Counted from the stretch's first letter, positions 27,198 to 37,402 are shown. The stretch: 64,000 bases of DNA from UBA9980 sp964421195 (GCA_964421195.1 CAYQWL010000002.1:1-64000); one strand, 5' to 3'. Numbers and translations: made by a program. Notes: generated by a model from the letters alone, not told the origin.

Positions 27198-30100
27198 TTA
27201 ATATGGTATAAACTCCAATCCAGGGTTTGTGGCATGAACATCTTTAATTAAAGCTTCCCAGCCCGACATCGAACTTTTATAATAAATTTTTGACAGATAA
27301 ATATCTTTAATTCCATCATATACAGCCGGAGCATTACCTGTAAAATAATAATCCGCGACGGTTAAATTTGAAGAAAAAGCTTTCGCTGCTATATTAACTA
27401 TACTTGAGCCTATGGTAGCCTTTTTTAATTTACAACCTCCAAAAGCTTCACTTTCAATCATTTCAACGGAAGGAAGATTTATCTCAGTAAGGCCTGATTT
27501 ATAAAATACTTTCGACCTTATTATTTTAACGCTTTCCGGTATCACTATCGAAGAAAGATCAGGACATTCAGACAGGCATTCAGAAGGCAGAACCGTTATA
27601 TCGTTTGGAAGAACTACGGAACAAAGCTTATAGCAGCCCTTGCAGGAAAAAGTTTTGACACCGGAAGGCAAAGCCACTTTTTTAACGTAATCATTTTCGA
27701 CATAAACAGCCTCGATTCCCTGCGATATTCTTACGCCCTCGAACTTAGAGCCGACGCCCTGATATATGTAACAATCTCTCACTTTACGCACATTATTTAT
27801 ATACGGCTTAACAGGCCCCATAGAAGGAATGGTAAACGAAACCGTTTCAAGGCCGGGATATACTATAGCGGTTACCGCCGCCTCGCAAGTTTCCGGGCAA
27901 AGCTCACCGCCCCTGTGCACGGTACAGTAATACTCGATTTCATCTCCCGAAGGTTTCGCCGATGAAATAAAAACATCGCGAATAGCATAATCCGCGCTCG
28001 TTACGCTCGAAAAAACTTTTTCGCTCTTATATGCTATCGCTTTTACAGTCGCGCTCGAAGATAACTTGAACGGCGCCGAATAAATAACGCCGCCGGCCGG
28101 AGTTGGTTCGCTCGAATCAATAGTATAACGAATAGTCGCGCCTTCGCTTGAACAGGTTATGGTGATGGTCTGATCTTCGGCGAAACTTCCTCCGGGCGGC
28201 GTTATGATAGGAGTTGCCACGTAAAAATCCATACTGCGGCTATAAATTTCCCATGTAAGCGAAAACAGTTCGGCGTCAAATTCCGCGAGCGTCCACGACA
28301 TCACTTCCAGAACGAAAGCCACGCGCGCGGCGACGCCGGCGGAAACGCTTAAATCGACTTTATTGGCTACGCTCATTTCAGCCAGAAATGAAAGGAATAC
28401 GTCAAGATACACTTTAGGCCCCGCGAGCCCGACTATTTTTAAAGCGAGCCCGACGCTTATATAAGGCTTGATCTCCACGGCGCCGTTTAATTCATAATCG
28501 TCTTTCGCCGAAGAAGTCCGTTTTATATCATTTATTTTGTTCCACGACACGCCGTCGTATTCCGCCCCCACACGCACCGCGAAGGTCCAATCGTTAGAAT
28601 ATTTATAAGAGCCCGTAACGCTCGCGTACGCGTCTATTCCACAGGTAATATCCCATTCAAAGGAGAATGGGACCGGACCGACAGCGAATATATAAGGCAT
28701 CGAATGAAAAAGTTCAAGTTCCGATTTAAGCGGCAACGATGCAGCGAGCGTTACATCAACCTGAAATTCTATGCCGCATGCAAGGTTTCCACCAATAACG
28801 AACAAAAACCTTTTTAGCTTGAACCAGCCTATTTCGATATCGCATTCAATAATCGGATCGAAGGAAATATCAGCTTTCGTAAGTGAAACCGTTAAGCTCG
28901 CATGTTCTAATATATTTTTAAGCTTATCTTTAGACACTATGCTTCTATCAGGAGAAGGAGCCGGCATAACGCTTTTCGAACGCAAAAATTTCGCCACGGC
29001 CTTAGCTTCCGGGCTGCCCGGAGCGGTAGTGTCGGTAGCGTGCAGGGTTGAAAGTTTTCCTTTATATGAATAGTCGAGCTCTTCAAAGGCCGATTCGAGA
29101 CGTGATTGAGTGGTGGTTATATATACCCTGCCGTTTTGCGACGATACAGCCTCGACTCTTCTTAAATATCCATTTCCATGATAACCTATCAGGATATCGT
29201 TTTTTTCTGGAATATCAGACTGATTGAGCACGTTTAAAACAATCTGAGTATCAGACACCGATTCAGTCGTAATCGTTTCTTCGTCTATTATTTTAGCTTT
29301 GGCGGCGAGCTTATAGCTGCATCTATACGTCGTCGTTTGAACGGGGTCAGAGCCGGAATTCGCTACGGACAGAGTAAAATAACATTCCTTTGAAATTCCA
29401 GACGCAGTGTCGGTATATAAAATAGTTATAACAGCCGCTGTAGAGTATTTCGGGGCCGCATAAACCTTCCCTGAAATTTTTCCAACGCTGGCTGTAAAAG
29501 AAGAATTGGCGGTAACTTCTAAAGTTGATCCGTCTGAATAAACGGCATAAACTTTTATCTTATCAAGATCATACGTTCCCGACGCGGCAACGCTATCTGA
29601 TGACGGCAGACAGTAAAGTTCGGTTAATAATTTTTGAAATTTTATATCATCGTCATAATTTATTTTCGTGTCCTGCGATGTATTTACGAAATATGCCTCA
29701 CCCGGTTTAAGCGAAGGATCGCTTCCGTCAAGCGCGACAATATTTCCTTCGGAATCACGCACTACCTGAATAAAACTCCCGGCAACCTGGCTCCATTTAT
29801 ATATGCCTTTAACCGATAAGCTGGATTTCAATAAATTTGTAAAAGTTTTTGCCGATGACGAAGACGACAGCTTAGAAATGCCGAGAAGATTGAAACCCTG
29901 CTTCAGGACAATATCTCCTATAGAAGCCGCAGGAGGGCCGTTTATAGTTAAATTAAAATCGGCGTTCGATTTTATTATATAACCTTTGCCCGTTGAAAGA
30001 TTATTCAAAGTTCCGTCGCTGAAGCTTAAAAAATTTCCAGCCGCAGCGCTATATAAATAAATATCTTCTATGTTCAGATTTTTAGATTTTAGCTCTGATA

Positions 30101-30281
30101 CATTATCTGACGGGGTAACGGTAAAGCTGACGAAATTAAATCCTGTTTTTAAAGCAACTTTTTGTTCGACAACCGAAGTCTGCGCCATTCCAGTTAAAAC
30201 AGACGCATGTAAAAACAATAAAAATAAAAGTAAAAAAACGATAACAGCAAAACATTTTTTTTTATTAAACACTGTAACCAC
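27198..30281 (-). CDS. Large secreted modular protein (GFN module, Ig-like, LRR_5)
   Basis: 1027 residues. A signal peptide (KKKCFAVIVFLLLFLLFL) is followed by two half-repeats (VALKTGFNFVSFTV and IVLKQGFNLLGISKL, each ending in a GKGYIIKS- or GEAYFVNTS-type strand), the same module as in the 12152 protein. A bacterial Ig-like segment follows (LYCLPSSDSVAASGTYDL). The middle 400 residues are mostly beta and Ala/Val-rich. Near residue 720-800 is a chitobiase C-terminal-like domain (ITPPGGSFAEDQTITI, ATIRYTIDSSEPT). The C terminus has BspA-type leucine-rich repeats (VLPNDITVLPSECLSECPDL, IVIPESVKIIRSKVFYKSGL, EMIESEAFGGCKLKKATI). Likely a surface adhesin or binding protein. Confidence 0.85.
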   Translation of the reverse strand: MVTVFNKKKCFAVIVFLLLFLLFLHASVLTGMAQTSVVEQKVALKTGFNFVSFTVTPSDNVSELKSKNLNIEDIYLYSAAAGNFLSFSDGTLNNLSTGKGYIIKSNADFNLTINGPPAASIGDIVLKQGFNLLGISKLSSSSSAKTFTNLLKSSLSVKGIYKWSQVAGSFIQVVRDSEGNIVALDGSDPSLKPGEAYFVNTSQDTKINYDDDIKFQKLLTELYCLPSSDSVAASGTYDLDKIKVYAVYSDGSTLEVTANSSFTASVGKISGKVYAAPKYSTAAVITILYTDTASGISKECYFTLSVANSGSDPVQTTTYRCSYKLAAKAKIIDEETITTESVSDTQIVLNVLNQSDIPEKNDILIGYHGNGYLRRVEAVSSQNGRVYITTTQSRLESAFEELDYSYKGKLSTLHATDTTAPGSPEAKAVAKFLRSKSVMPAPSPDRSIVSKDKLKNILEHASLTVSLTKADISFDPIIECDIEIGWFKLKRFLFVIGGNLACGIEFQVDVTLAASLPLKSELELFHSMPYIFAVGPVPFSFEWDITCGIDAYASVTGSYKYSNDWTFAVRVGAEYDGVSWNKINDIKRTSSAKDDYELNGAVEIKPYISVGLALKIVGLAGPKVYLDVFLSFLAEMSVANKVDLSVSAGVAARVAFVLEVMSWTLAEFDAELFSLTWEIYSRSMDFYVATPIITPPGGSFAEDQTITITCSSEGATIRYTIDSSEPTPAGGVIYSAPFKLSSSATVKAIAYKSEKVFSSVTSADYAIRDVFISSAKPSGDEIEYYCTVHRGGELCPETCEAAVTAIVYPGLETVSFTIPSMGPVKPYINNVRKVRDCYIYQGVGSKFEGVRISQGIEAVYVENDYVKKVALPSGVKTFSCKGCYKLCSVVLPNDITVLPSECLSECPDLSSIVIPESVKIIRSKVFYKSGLTEINLPSVEMIESEAFGGCKLKKATIGSSIVNIAAKAFSSNLTVADYYFTGNAPAVYDGIKDIYLSKIYYKSSMSGWEALIKDVHATNPGLEFIPY

Positions 30282-30486
30282 ACTCCAGAAACACTTAACT
30301 ATATTAATTAAAAATTATACTTGTTTTCATTAAAAAATGTCAATTACTTTATACATATTTTATTTAAATATTCAGCCAAAGCATCAATATAAACTATTAT
30401 TCAATTATATTAAATTAAAATTAAATTATCAATTATTATTTAAGTTTATTAAGCTTGAATTAAAAAATATTAAAAATTTATTTAAG

Positions 30487-30515
30487 TTGAAACAAAAATA
30501 TTTATTTGATATAAT
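30487..30515 (+). promoter_or_regulatory. Promoter of the HAD-family gene
   Basis: TTGAAA (30487-30492), 17-base spacer, perfect TATAAT (30510-30515), leader of about 40 bases with a GGAGGGG site before the ATG at 30563. The surrounding 280-base spacer (30282-30562) is otherwise almost pure A+T. Confidence 0.75.
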
Positions 30516-30562
30516 ATACTTTAAGTTCAAAGCATTTACATGAAATAAAATGGAGGGGTATC

Positions 30563-31378
30563 ATGAAGTCATTTATGACATTTTTTATAATTTTTTCGTT
30601 ATTTTTTAATTTATCAATTATATCAGCTTATGCGGCTGTAACTTCCGACGGCAGCGCGCCGGTTTATAAGCCTGAATTATTAAAAGAAATCCTTAAAGCG
30701 TGTGAAAAAGCAGTAGGTGAAAAGCAGCAACCTGTGGTAGTATTCGACCTTGATTCGACGCTTTATAACAACGCGCCGCGCAATCGCGCTATAATAGAAG
30801 AATTTGCGGCGGCAGTAACTGATAAATACCCGGAATTTTGCGCCGCCGTTAAAACCATGAAAGATGAACAACTCGCATATTCGCTTGACGACACGCTCAA
30901 AAATATAGGCATTAAAGATGAAAAAGTATTAAAAGATTTAAAAAAAGTATGGTACGATAAATTCTTTACCGATAAATACGTAATTTTAGATAAGCCTTAC
31001 GAAGGCGCGGTAGAATACGTTAAAACTCTACATTCCGCCGGCGTAAAAATAGTATATTTAACCGGCCGCGACACTCCCGATATGCGAAAAGGAACGTTGC
31101 AATCGCTTAAAAACGACGGTTTTCCAATTGACGATACCGCCAGCGTACTTTTAACCAAACCGGAAAAGAAAATTAAAGACGATGTATATAAAAGAAGCGC
31201 AGCGGCTGAAATACTAAAAATGGGAAAAATCATAGCCTCGTTCGACAACGAACCTAAAAACGTAAATCTTTTTAAAGAAGTATTTCCAGGCGCAATCGTC
31301 ATATTCATAGAAACAAACCATTCGCCAAAAGCCGTTCCCGTTGACGCTTCAATTCCCTGGATTAAATCCTGGAAATAA
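30563..31378 (+). CDS. Exported HAD-superfamily phosphatase
   Basis: 271 residues with a signal peptide (MKSFMTFFIIFSLFFNL to AYAA) and a HAD core: VVVFDLDSTLYNN (motif I, nucleophile and acid Asp pair), VYLTGRDTPD (motif II Thr), a Lys in LLTKPEKKIKDD (motif III), and IASFDNEPKNVN (motif IV Asp). A substrate-capping helical region lies between motifs I and II. Expected to release phosphate from an organic phosphate outside the cytoplasm. It is a single gene with its own promoter; the next gene converges on it 20 bases away. Confidence 0.85.
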   Translation: MKSFMTFFIIFSLFFNLSIISAYAAVTSDGSAPVYKPELLKEILKACEKAVGEKQQPVVVFDLDSTLYNNAPRNRAIIEEFAAAVTDKYPEFCAAVKTMKDEQLAYSLDDTLKNIGIKDEKVLKDLKKVWYDKFFTDKYVILDKPYEGAVEYVKTLHSAGVKIVYLTGRDTPDMRKGTLQSLKNDGFPIDDTASVLLTKPEKKIKDDVYKRSAAAEILKMGKIIASFDNEPKNVNLFKEVFPGAIVIFIETNHSPKAVPVDASIPWIKSWK

Positions 31379-31398
31379 AAAATAAAAATCCGGCTTAA

Positions 31399-32172
31399 TC
31401 ACGATAAACTTCTGAAAACCCGGTATAGTTTATACATAAATCCGGGCGGATGATTATTTCGCCTCACTATTATGCGCGGCATTTCAAGAAGACCGTCTTT
31501 TTTCGCATCATAAATCCGGTTGACTGTAGTAACCGCGCATCGAATATTATTTTTTTTTAATATTTCAAGGGTCTCCGCATTAAAATCGCGATAAGGGAAC
31601 GCGAAGATATCAACTTCGCGGCCCCTTATTTTTTTAGCGAAGTTAATAGACGATTCTATTTCAATTTCAGCGTCTTCACGCTTTAACGCCGATAATTTTT
31701 TATGATCCGCCGTATGAGGCGCTATAACTATATTGGAATCAGAGGCGAGCAAGCGAAGCTCATTTTCGCTCATTATATCAGATGTGCCGGTCAATTCGAT
31801 CCCTTCCCAATCGCCCTTCCTGCCGCACTGGCCTGTTACGCAAAAAACAGTGGCGGGAAACCCATATTTTTTAAGAACAGGATATGCGCAGGTATAAAAA
31901 TCGCGAAACCCGTCATCAAAAGTCAGTGCCACGCTATAAGGCGGGATTGGCCGGCCCTCCGCCGCCATTGCGCCTAATGCCTCTAATGATATGACATTAT
32001 ACCCTGCTTTTTTCAGGTACCACATTTGAAAAGCGAAATTAAGCCGCGATACGTATAACGCCCAGAGCTTAACGCCAGGAGGCGGATCGCCTATATGATG
32101 ATACATTAGAATCGCCGCGATATTTTTATTATCGCTTTCGCCGCCATTATTTCCGTTATTACTTACGCTCAT
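31399..32172 (-). CDS. Polysaccharide deacetylase (NodB homology domain)
   Basis: 257 residues. Predicted metal-dependent N- or O-deacetylase acting on a wall or surface polysaccharide. It has ILMYHHIGDPP near the N terminus, VALTFDDGFRDFY (motif 1, catalytic base and metal Asp), IAPHTADHKKLS (motif 2, metal His pair) and FAFPYRDFNAETL (motif 3, with Arg). No signal peptide is present from the first ATG, so a cytoplasmic location or unusual export is possible. No strong ribosome site. Stand-alone gene upstream of the convergent phosphatase. Confidence 0.87.
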   Translation of the reverse strand: MSVSNNGNNGGESDNKNIAAILMYHHIGDPPPGVKLWALYVSRLNFAFQMWYLKKAGYNVISLEALGAMAAEGRPIPPYSVALTFDDGFRDFYTCAYPVLKKYGFPATVFCVTGQCGRKGDWEGIELTGTSDIMSENELRLLASDSNIVIAPHTADHKKLSALKREDAEIEIESSINFAKKIRGREVDIFAFPYRDFNAETLEILKKNNIRCAVTTVNRIYDAKKDGLLEMPRIIVRRNNHPPGFMYKLYRVFRSLS

Positions 32173-32358
32173 TTAACAACAACCAATCATATATTTTCGA
32201 TATAATTTTTATAAAATCCAGTTAATCCTCAACATTCCAGCATTCCGGCCTTTGTCTTTTACTTTCAAATAAAAATTTTTACATATATTAAAAATATAGG
32301 CTCTTTTCCACACGGAATGAAAAAGAACCAAAACATAAAAAAGGCTTAATGTTAAAAA

Positions 32359-35016
32359 TTATCTAAGTTTGCCAAATTTAATCTCGACCGATGAAAAATC
32401 ATCTCTTTTATTGCGCTCATAATCTTTAACAAACTGCTTTCCATCGATATTTTTTTTATTTTTATCGCGGCCGGCGCCGCTTTCTCCTGCGCTTCCGGCA
32501 TTTCTTACCGCAAACGGGTCTTTTTTTAAAGACAGAGAAACACGGCCGCGCTCAATATCTATAGCTATAACGGTAAATTCAAAAACATCGCCTATTTTAA
32601 GAACTTCGAGCGGATGTTTTATAAACTTATCTGCGCAATGTGAAAGATGACATAGCGCGTCATTTTTAATTCCGATATCCACAAAAACGCCAAAATCTAC
32701 TACATTACGAACGGTACCCGCTAATTTCATCCCGATTTTAATATCGCTGATCGAAAGCACATCTGATTTAAGCAAAATCGGCGGCATCTCATCACGTGGA
32801 TCGAGTCCGGGCTTTTTGAGCGCCGCCGTTATATCAAACGCTAATTGTGAAGAAATCGAAAGTTTTTCAGCTATTTCCAGCACCTTTTTATCATCTATAT
32901 TCAAAAATGCGCCGCGCACCTCCGCCAGCCCCTGCCGTCCTTTTAACCCGGCCGGGTCAAGCCCGAAAAGCTCTATCATTTTAAGCGCGGCATCATAAGA
33001 TTCAGGATGTACCCATGTATTATCAAGTATATTCGCAGATTCAGGCACCTTTAAAAAACCCGCGGCCTGTTCAAAAGCTTTATCGCCTATTTTCGGCACT
33101 TTTTTAAGCGCCCTGCGGCTCATAAATTGGCCATTCGCCTCCCTGTATTTAACTATTGATGACGCCTGCGTTTCATTCAAGCCTGAAATATGCTTCAAAA
33201 GCATCGACGATGCTGTATTTAAATTAACGCCGACGCGGTTAACGCAGGAAGCCACCACGTACTCAAGAGATTCATTGAGCCGTTTCTGGTTGACGTCATG
33301 CTGATATTCACCGACGCCGATGGCTTTCGGCTCTATTTTAACAAGCTCCGAAAGGGGATCCTGTACGCGCCGGGCGATCGAAATCGCGCCGCGCGCCAGA
33401 ACATCAAGATCAGGAAATTCCGCTGTAGCAACTTTACTCGCCGAATATACGGAAGCGCCCGCTTCAGACACAATGGCAAATTTTACGCTTAAATTTTCCT
33501 CTTTTATAGTCTGCGCAATAAAAGCTTCGGTTTCACGGGAAGCGGTTCCATTTCCAATAGCAATAAGCTCTACGCCATGCTTTTTAACAAGCGCCGACAC
33601 TATTTTTTTCGCGCGCGCCGAATCATTTTGAGGCGGATGCGGATAAATAGTCATATAATCAAGATATTTGCCGTTCTGATCCACTACAGATATTTTAGTC
33701 CCCGCACGATAACCGGGATCCACGCCCATAACCACACGATTAAAAAGCGGCGGCTGCAAAAGAAGGGCCTCAAGATTTTTAGAAAATATCTTAATAGCAT
33801 GCAATTCCGCATTAACGGTAAGATCGTTTCTTATTTCGTTAGTAATCGAAGGAATTACGAGCCGCTTTAAACCATCTGCAATAGCCTCTATATAATCGTT
33901 TGTAAATATCGAACGGCAATTTTTAATAAAAGCGCGTTCGGCTATTTCAGTTAATTTTAACTCGTTATCAAATTCAAGCGCTACTTTAACGGTAAGTATA
34001 TCTTCGTTTTCACCGCGATTAATAGCCAGAACCCTGTGCGGCGGTATTTTAGAAACCGCTTCTTTATAATCGAAATAATTTTGAAAATCAAGCGGATCAG
34101 CCTTGCGGCTTTTAATAAAATCGAAGTCGCGCCCCCGGACGTCTTCGGCGGAATTACCGCCGGCGGCATCCGCGGCCGTGCTTTTCTTCTGTTTTTTTTC
34201 TTTGCGAAGCGAATGTATAATTCCGTTCGCCTTATAAAATTCACGCACAGCGCTTCTAAATTCCGCATTATCAGATACATTTTCGGCTATTATATCGAGA
34301 GCGTACTTAAGGGCGTCGGCCGCCGAATTAATTCCTTTAGAAGCATCGATATAACATGCGGCATAATCATCAAGCGTTCCCGATTCGGTTTTTTGCTCTT
34401 CGATAATAAGCGCGAGCGGCTCCAATCCAAGTTCGCGCGCAATAGTGCCACGGGTGCGCTTTTTAGGTTTATAAGGAAGATAAAGATCTTCAAGCGTCTG
34501 CATTTTATCGCAGGCTATTATTTTAGCAAAAAGCTCATCAGTCATACGTTGCTGCTCAGTAATCGAGCGGACCACTTCATCTTTACGAGCCATCAATTTA
34601 AGCAAATATTCATAACGATCGAAAACATCTTTTAATACAGTTTCATCCAGGTTGCCGGTCTGTTCCTTACGATAACGCGCTATAAAAGGTATTGTATTTC
34701 CATCCCTTATAAGTTCAAGCGCAGCCCCGGCCTGCTTACTGCTTATGCCAAGCTCGGATGAAATTTTTTGGGCATAATCATAATCTTTAATAATTTCGCT
34801 TACAACCAGCTGGCCGGCTTCTTCGCCATTGCCATTGACGGAGGAGGCGGCGGCAGCGGCCAATGATTTTGACTTTGCCCTGGATTTCACGACGGTCCCC
34901 GTGGAAACCTTAACGTTATCTTCCCCTTTAATTTTTAAGCTAACATTTTTATTATTTGCTTCTACTTCCATATTTTCATTTATACCGTTATTTATATCAA
35001 TCACATCGCTATTCAT
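32359..35016 (-). CDS. tex: Tex-family RNA-binding transcription accessory protein
   Basis: 885 residues, about 100 more than the usual Tex because of a poorly ordered N-terminal extension (residues 1-75, Asn/Lys then Ala/Ser-rich). After it come the Tex N-terminal helical region (AGAALELIRDGNTIPFIARY, RKEQTGNLDE), a YqgF/RNase H-like domain (VMGVDPGYRAGTKISVVD), the helix-hairpin-helix region (LNTASSMLLKHISGLNETQA) and a C-terminal S1 domain (GTVRNVVDFGVFVDIGIKND). Tex binds nucleic acid and RNA polymerase. Its ATG overlaps the end of the MOSC gene by 8 bases, so it is translated from the same message. Confidence 0.93.
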   Translation of the reverse strand: MNSDVIDINNGINENMEVEANNKNVSLKIKGEDNVKVSTGTVVKSRAKSKSLAAAAASSVNGNGEEAGQLVVSEIIKDYDYAQKISSELGISSKQAGAALELIRDGNTIPFIARYRKEQTGNLDETVLKDVFDRYEYLLKLMARKDEVVRSITEQQRMTDELFAKIIACDKMQTLEDLYLPYKPKKRTRGTIARELGLEPLALIIEEQKTESGTLDDYAACYIDASKGINSAADALKYALDIIAENVSDNAEFRSAVREFYKANGIIHSLRKEKKQKKSTAADAAGGNSAEDVRGRDFDFIKSRKADPLDFQNYFDYKEAVSKIPPHRVLAINRGENEDILTVKVALEFDNELKLTEIAERAFIKNCRSIFTNDYIEAIADGLKRLVIPSITNEIRNDLTVNAELHAIKIFSKNLEALLLQPPLFNRVVMGVDPGYRAGTKISVVDQNGKYLDYMTIYPHPPQNDSARAKKIVSALVKKHGVELIAIGNGTASRETEAFIAQTIKEENLSVKFAIVSEAGASVYSASKVATAEFPDLDVLARGAISIARRVQDPLSELVKIEPKAIGVGEYQHDVNQKRLNESLEYVVASCVNRVGVNLNTASSMLLKHISGLNETQASSIVKYREANGQFMSRRALKKVPKIGDKAFEQAAGFLKVPESANILDNTWVHPESYDAALKMIELFGLDPAGLKGRQGLAEVRGAFLNIDDKKVLEIAEKLSISSQLAFDITAALKKPGLDPRDEMPPILLKSDVLSISDIKIGMKLAGTVRNVVDFGVFVDIGIKNDALCHLSHCADKFIKHPLEVLKIGDVFEFTVIAIDIERGRVSLSLKKDPFAVRNAGSAGESGAGRDKNKKNIDGKQFVKDYERNKRDDFSSVEIKFGKLR

Positions 35017-35458
35017 ATATTATTACCTCATCTCCCGTTTTAACCGCGCCGCCCTTTATTACTCTGGCAAATATTCCTTCAGTCGGCATTACGCAATAAC
35101 CGACCTTCTTTTTAATTTCACACGAATCATGACATTGCTTTCCGAGCTGCGTAATTTCAAGAAGCGTTTCGCCGTTTATCATCATCTTCTGCCCGACTCT
35201 TACACCTTTAAAATCTATTCCAAACGTCGTTATATTCTCAGCGAAATCGCCTGGACCTATATCGGGCGCTATGGCACGCATTCTTTCCGCCGATTCGTCG
35301 GCAAGAAAAGAAATCTGCCGATGCCAGGCTCCCGCATGAGCGTCAGTAACTATGCCTTCTTCATTAATTTCAACTTTATCGACCGGCGTTTTTTTTACGC
35401 CTTTTTTCAAACTTATATTTATCGAGCGGATGCTTCCTCTCTGAATTATATTCAGCAT
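35009..35458 (-). CDS. MOSC-domain protein (molybdenum cofactor related)
   Basis: 149 residues, a single MOSC domain as in small stand-alone members and the C terminus of molybdenum cofactor sulfurases. Diagnostic parts are GSIRSINISLKKG, VTDAHAGAWHRQISFLADES, GDFAENITTFGIDF, ITQLGKQCHDSC (with the conserved Cys) and YCVMPTEGIFARVIKGG. MOSC proteins bind the pterin cofactor or sulfur ligands of molybdoenzymes; the exact reaction of single-domain members is often unknown. It precedes and overlaps tex by 8 bases. It is one of three hints of molybdenum/tungsten metabolism in the window. Confidence 0.9.
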   Translation of the reverse strand: MLNIIQRGSIRSINISLKKGVKKTPVDKVEINEEGIVTDAHAGAWHRQISFLADESAERMRAIAPDIGPGDFAENITTFGIDFKGVRVGQKMMINGETLLEITQLGKQCHDSCEIKKKVGYCVMPTEGIFARVIKGGAVKTGDEVIIYE

Positions 35459-35552
35459 TACTTTATTTTTACCTTTCCATCGCTATTTTTATCCATACAT
35501 TTTTCATTGATCGCCATATAATATATTAATAAATTATATATCGCCTAAAACA

Positions 35553-35584
35553 CGGGGCCGTCCGAAACTTTCCAGACGGCCCCG
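35553..35584 (-). terminator. Rho-independent terminator of the DUF3352 genes
   Basis: Perfect 10-base-pair stem, CGGGGCCGTC with GACGGCCCCG, 12-base loop, followed on the minus strand by a T run. It lies 31 bases downstream of the stop codon at 35615. Confidence 0.85.
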
Positions 35585-35614
35585 CTAAAATATAGCGTAT
35601 GCTTACGCCTATTT

Positions 35615-37246
35615 TTAATGAGTAACTTTTATTTTAATATGCTGTCCGCCGCCTGTAATATAATTCGATACTCCCATATTTTTAAGTTTTAATTTAGACA
35701 GGTCGATATTATTAATATTTAATATGCCGCTGAAATAAGGAAGTATTTCAGAAAGCACGAGTTCGGTTTTAAACCATGACAATATCTTATATTTATTACC
35801 GGCGCGATAATCGCACGCTTCGATAAAACCCGGCGAAACGCGGACGGACGGTAAAAGATCATGGTATGTGTCTATTATGACTTTCGCCATTTCGGGCCGT
35901 GAAGTCATTACTATATAATCTCCGATTACAAAATAAGAGTTTACTATCTTTTTTTCGCCTTTTTTAACGCGCCTGGAAGCGGTTTTCACTTTAACGTCTT
36001 TATATTTATAACATTCGTTCAAACGATAATTAGTTGAATATAATTTATTTTCAACTTTTTTAAGAGCTTTTTCAAACGCCTTCATATCGTAGATCCTGGC
36101 GCCGGCCATAAAACCTTCGCCTTTCTGGAACTGCGCCGCGAAATATTCGTCGGCGGCCCACGGATATACTAAAACATCGAGGCCGGCTTTAAACTTTTTA
36201 ACGAGCCTGTCATTGAATTGTTTAATATCGAAATGTGCAATTTTAGAATTAGCGGCCTGCATTAATTCTTCAAAAGGCGGAAGTACTATATGCGCAGCGG
36301 CTACCGCATCGCACGCTTCGGGAACAAGCTTTAACGATTCAAGCTCGATGCCTTCATAATGAAGCTTTTTTAAACCCTTTGAAAAATTGATTTTCGATTT
36401 TATAACCTTCGCAACGGTTTCATTAAGTGAAATAAAAATATCGCTTTCAGCGCCGGATTCATTTAAGCTTTTTTTCATACCGATAAATTCCAGACCGTCA
36501 ATAAAATTATTAAATATTCTCATAACGGCTTCGCCTTTATTCATAAGCATAGCCGAATTCGCCGCGCCGAAAAGTTTAAGATAATCTGAAATAACGCGGC
36601 CTGAAATCCATACATAAAGGTTAGAATCTATATCGTATTTTCTTTTAATCTGCTGATAATAATATGATTTATAAAAATTTTTAGCGAAATCACGTTTAAT
36701 ATCGAGCGCCTTTGACAGGCCTTCGAGTTTATTAGACGAAATAACGATATTAGAAGTTATAAGATAAAAAAGCGGTGTTTTTATATCAGGCGAAGCCACT
36801 GAAAAAACATCGTGACCGGCTATTGAAGTTATTTTAAATCTTTTCGCCTGATAAGCATCAACGCCGCGGTCTATCAGATTTTTATACTTAGAAATATCTT
36901 TAACGGATAAAACGGTAATAAATTCGAAATCAAGCGCCACAGGATTTATTTCGCTTAAAGCAAGAAGATAGCAATTGGTTTCTTCAAATTCTTCAAATAA
37001 AGGAATACCCGATTTTTTTTCATAATTAAATATAAGCGCGCGTATATCGGGAAAAGCTTCTAAAAATCCATATCTTAAATAATTATCATAAGCTCGGGCG
37101 CCGTCCTGAGAAGCTACAAAAAACACGGACGAAGAAGGCACATACTGAAGGCAGTCTTCGATGGGAGTAAGAGCATGGGCCGATACAGCGAACGATAGCA
37201 TAAAAATAAGAACCAGAACAGTAACGGGAACTTTCATTTTAAACAT
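35615..37246 (-). CDS. Exported DUF3352-like protein (first paralogue)
   Basis: I start it at 37246, where an AAAAGGA site sits upstream; an ATG at 37267 would overlap that site. A signal peptide (MKVPVTVLVLIFMLSFAVSAHA) leads into about 520 residues of alternating helices and strands. The opening (PIEDCLQYVPSSSVFFVASQD) has the pattern of DUF3352 proteins, where the N terminus describes a protein with early P-x-[DS]-[AS] and strand segments. The second half has FEKALKKVENKLY and YFVIGDYIVMTSRPEMAKVI, matching a repeated half in the next gene. Function of the family is unknown. Its terminator is at 35584. Confidence 0.7.
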   Translation of the reverse strand: MFKMKVPVTVLVLIFMLSFAVSAHALTPIEDCLQYVPSSSVFFVASQDGARAYDNYLRYGFLEAFPDIRALIFNYEKKSGIPLFEEFEETNCYLLALSEINPVALDFEFITVLSVKDISKYKNLIDRGVDAYQAKRFKITSIAGHDVFSVASPDIKTPLFYLITSNIVISSNKLEGLSKALDIKRDFAKNFYKSYYYQQIKRKYDIDSNLYVWISGRVISDYLKLFGAANSAMLMNKGEAVMRIFNNFIDGLEFIGMKKSLNESGAESDIFISLNETVAKVIKSKINFSKGLKKLHYEGIELESLKLVPEACDAVAAAHIVLPPFEELMQAANSKIAHFDIKQFNDRLVKKFKAGLDVLVYPWAADEYFAAQFQKGEGFMAGARIYDMKAFEKALKKVENKLYSTNYRLNECYKYKDVKVKTASRRVKKGEKKIVNSYFVIGDYIVMTSRPEMAKVIIDTYHDLLPSVRVSPGFIEACDYRAGNKYKILSWFKTELVLSEILPYFSGILNINNIDLSKLKLKNMGVSNYITGGGQHIKIKVTH

Positions 37247-37402
37247 TGGTAAACCATTCCTTTTCATTTATTTTAACCGACATTCGAAGTTATAATTTTA
37301 CTCCGGCATCGGATAATATTATTTACCTGTAAAAACACCGGCAAAACGAGTTAAATAAAGACATAACGCATGCGCGGCCATAAAAAAAGTAAAACCTTTT
37401 AT

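Noticed and set aside
30337..30543. 68-codon plus-strand frame
   Set aside because: Codes only Leu/Lys/Ile/Tyr/Asn/Phe from almost pure A+T spacer, with no ribosome site. It overlaps the promoter at 30487.
33981..34635. Long frames on both strands inside tex
   Set aside because: Shadows of the tex coding sequence without family motifs or ribosome sites.
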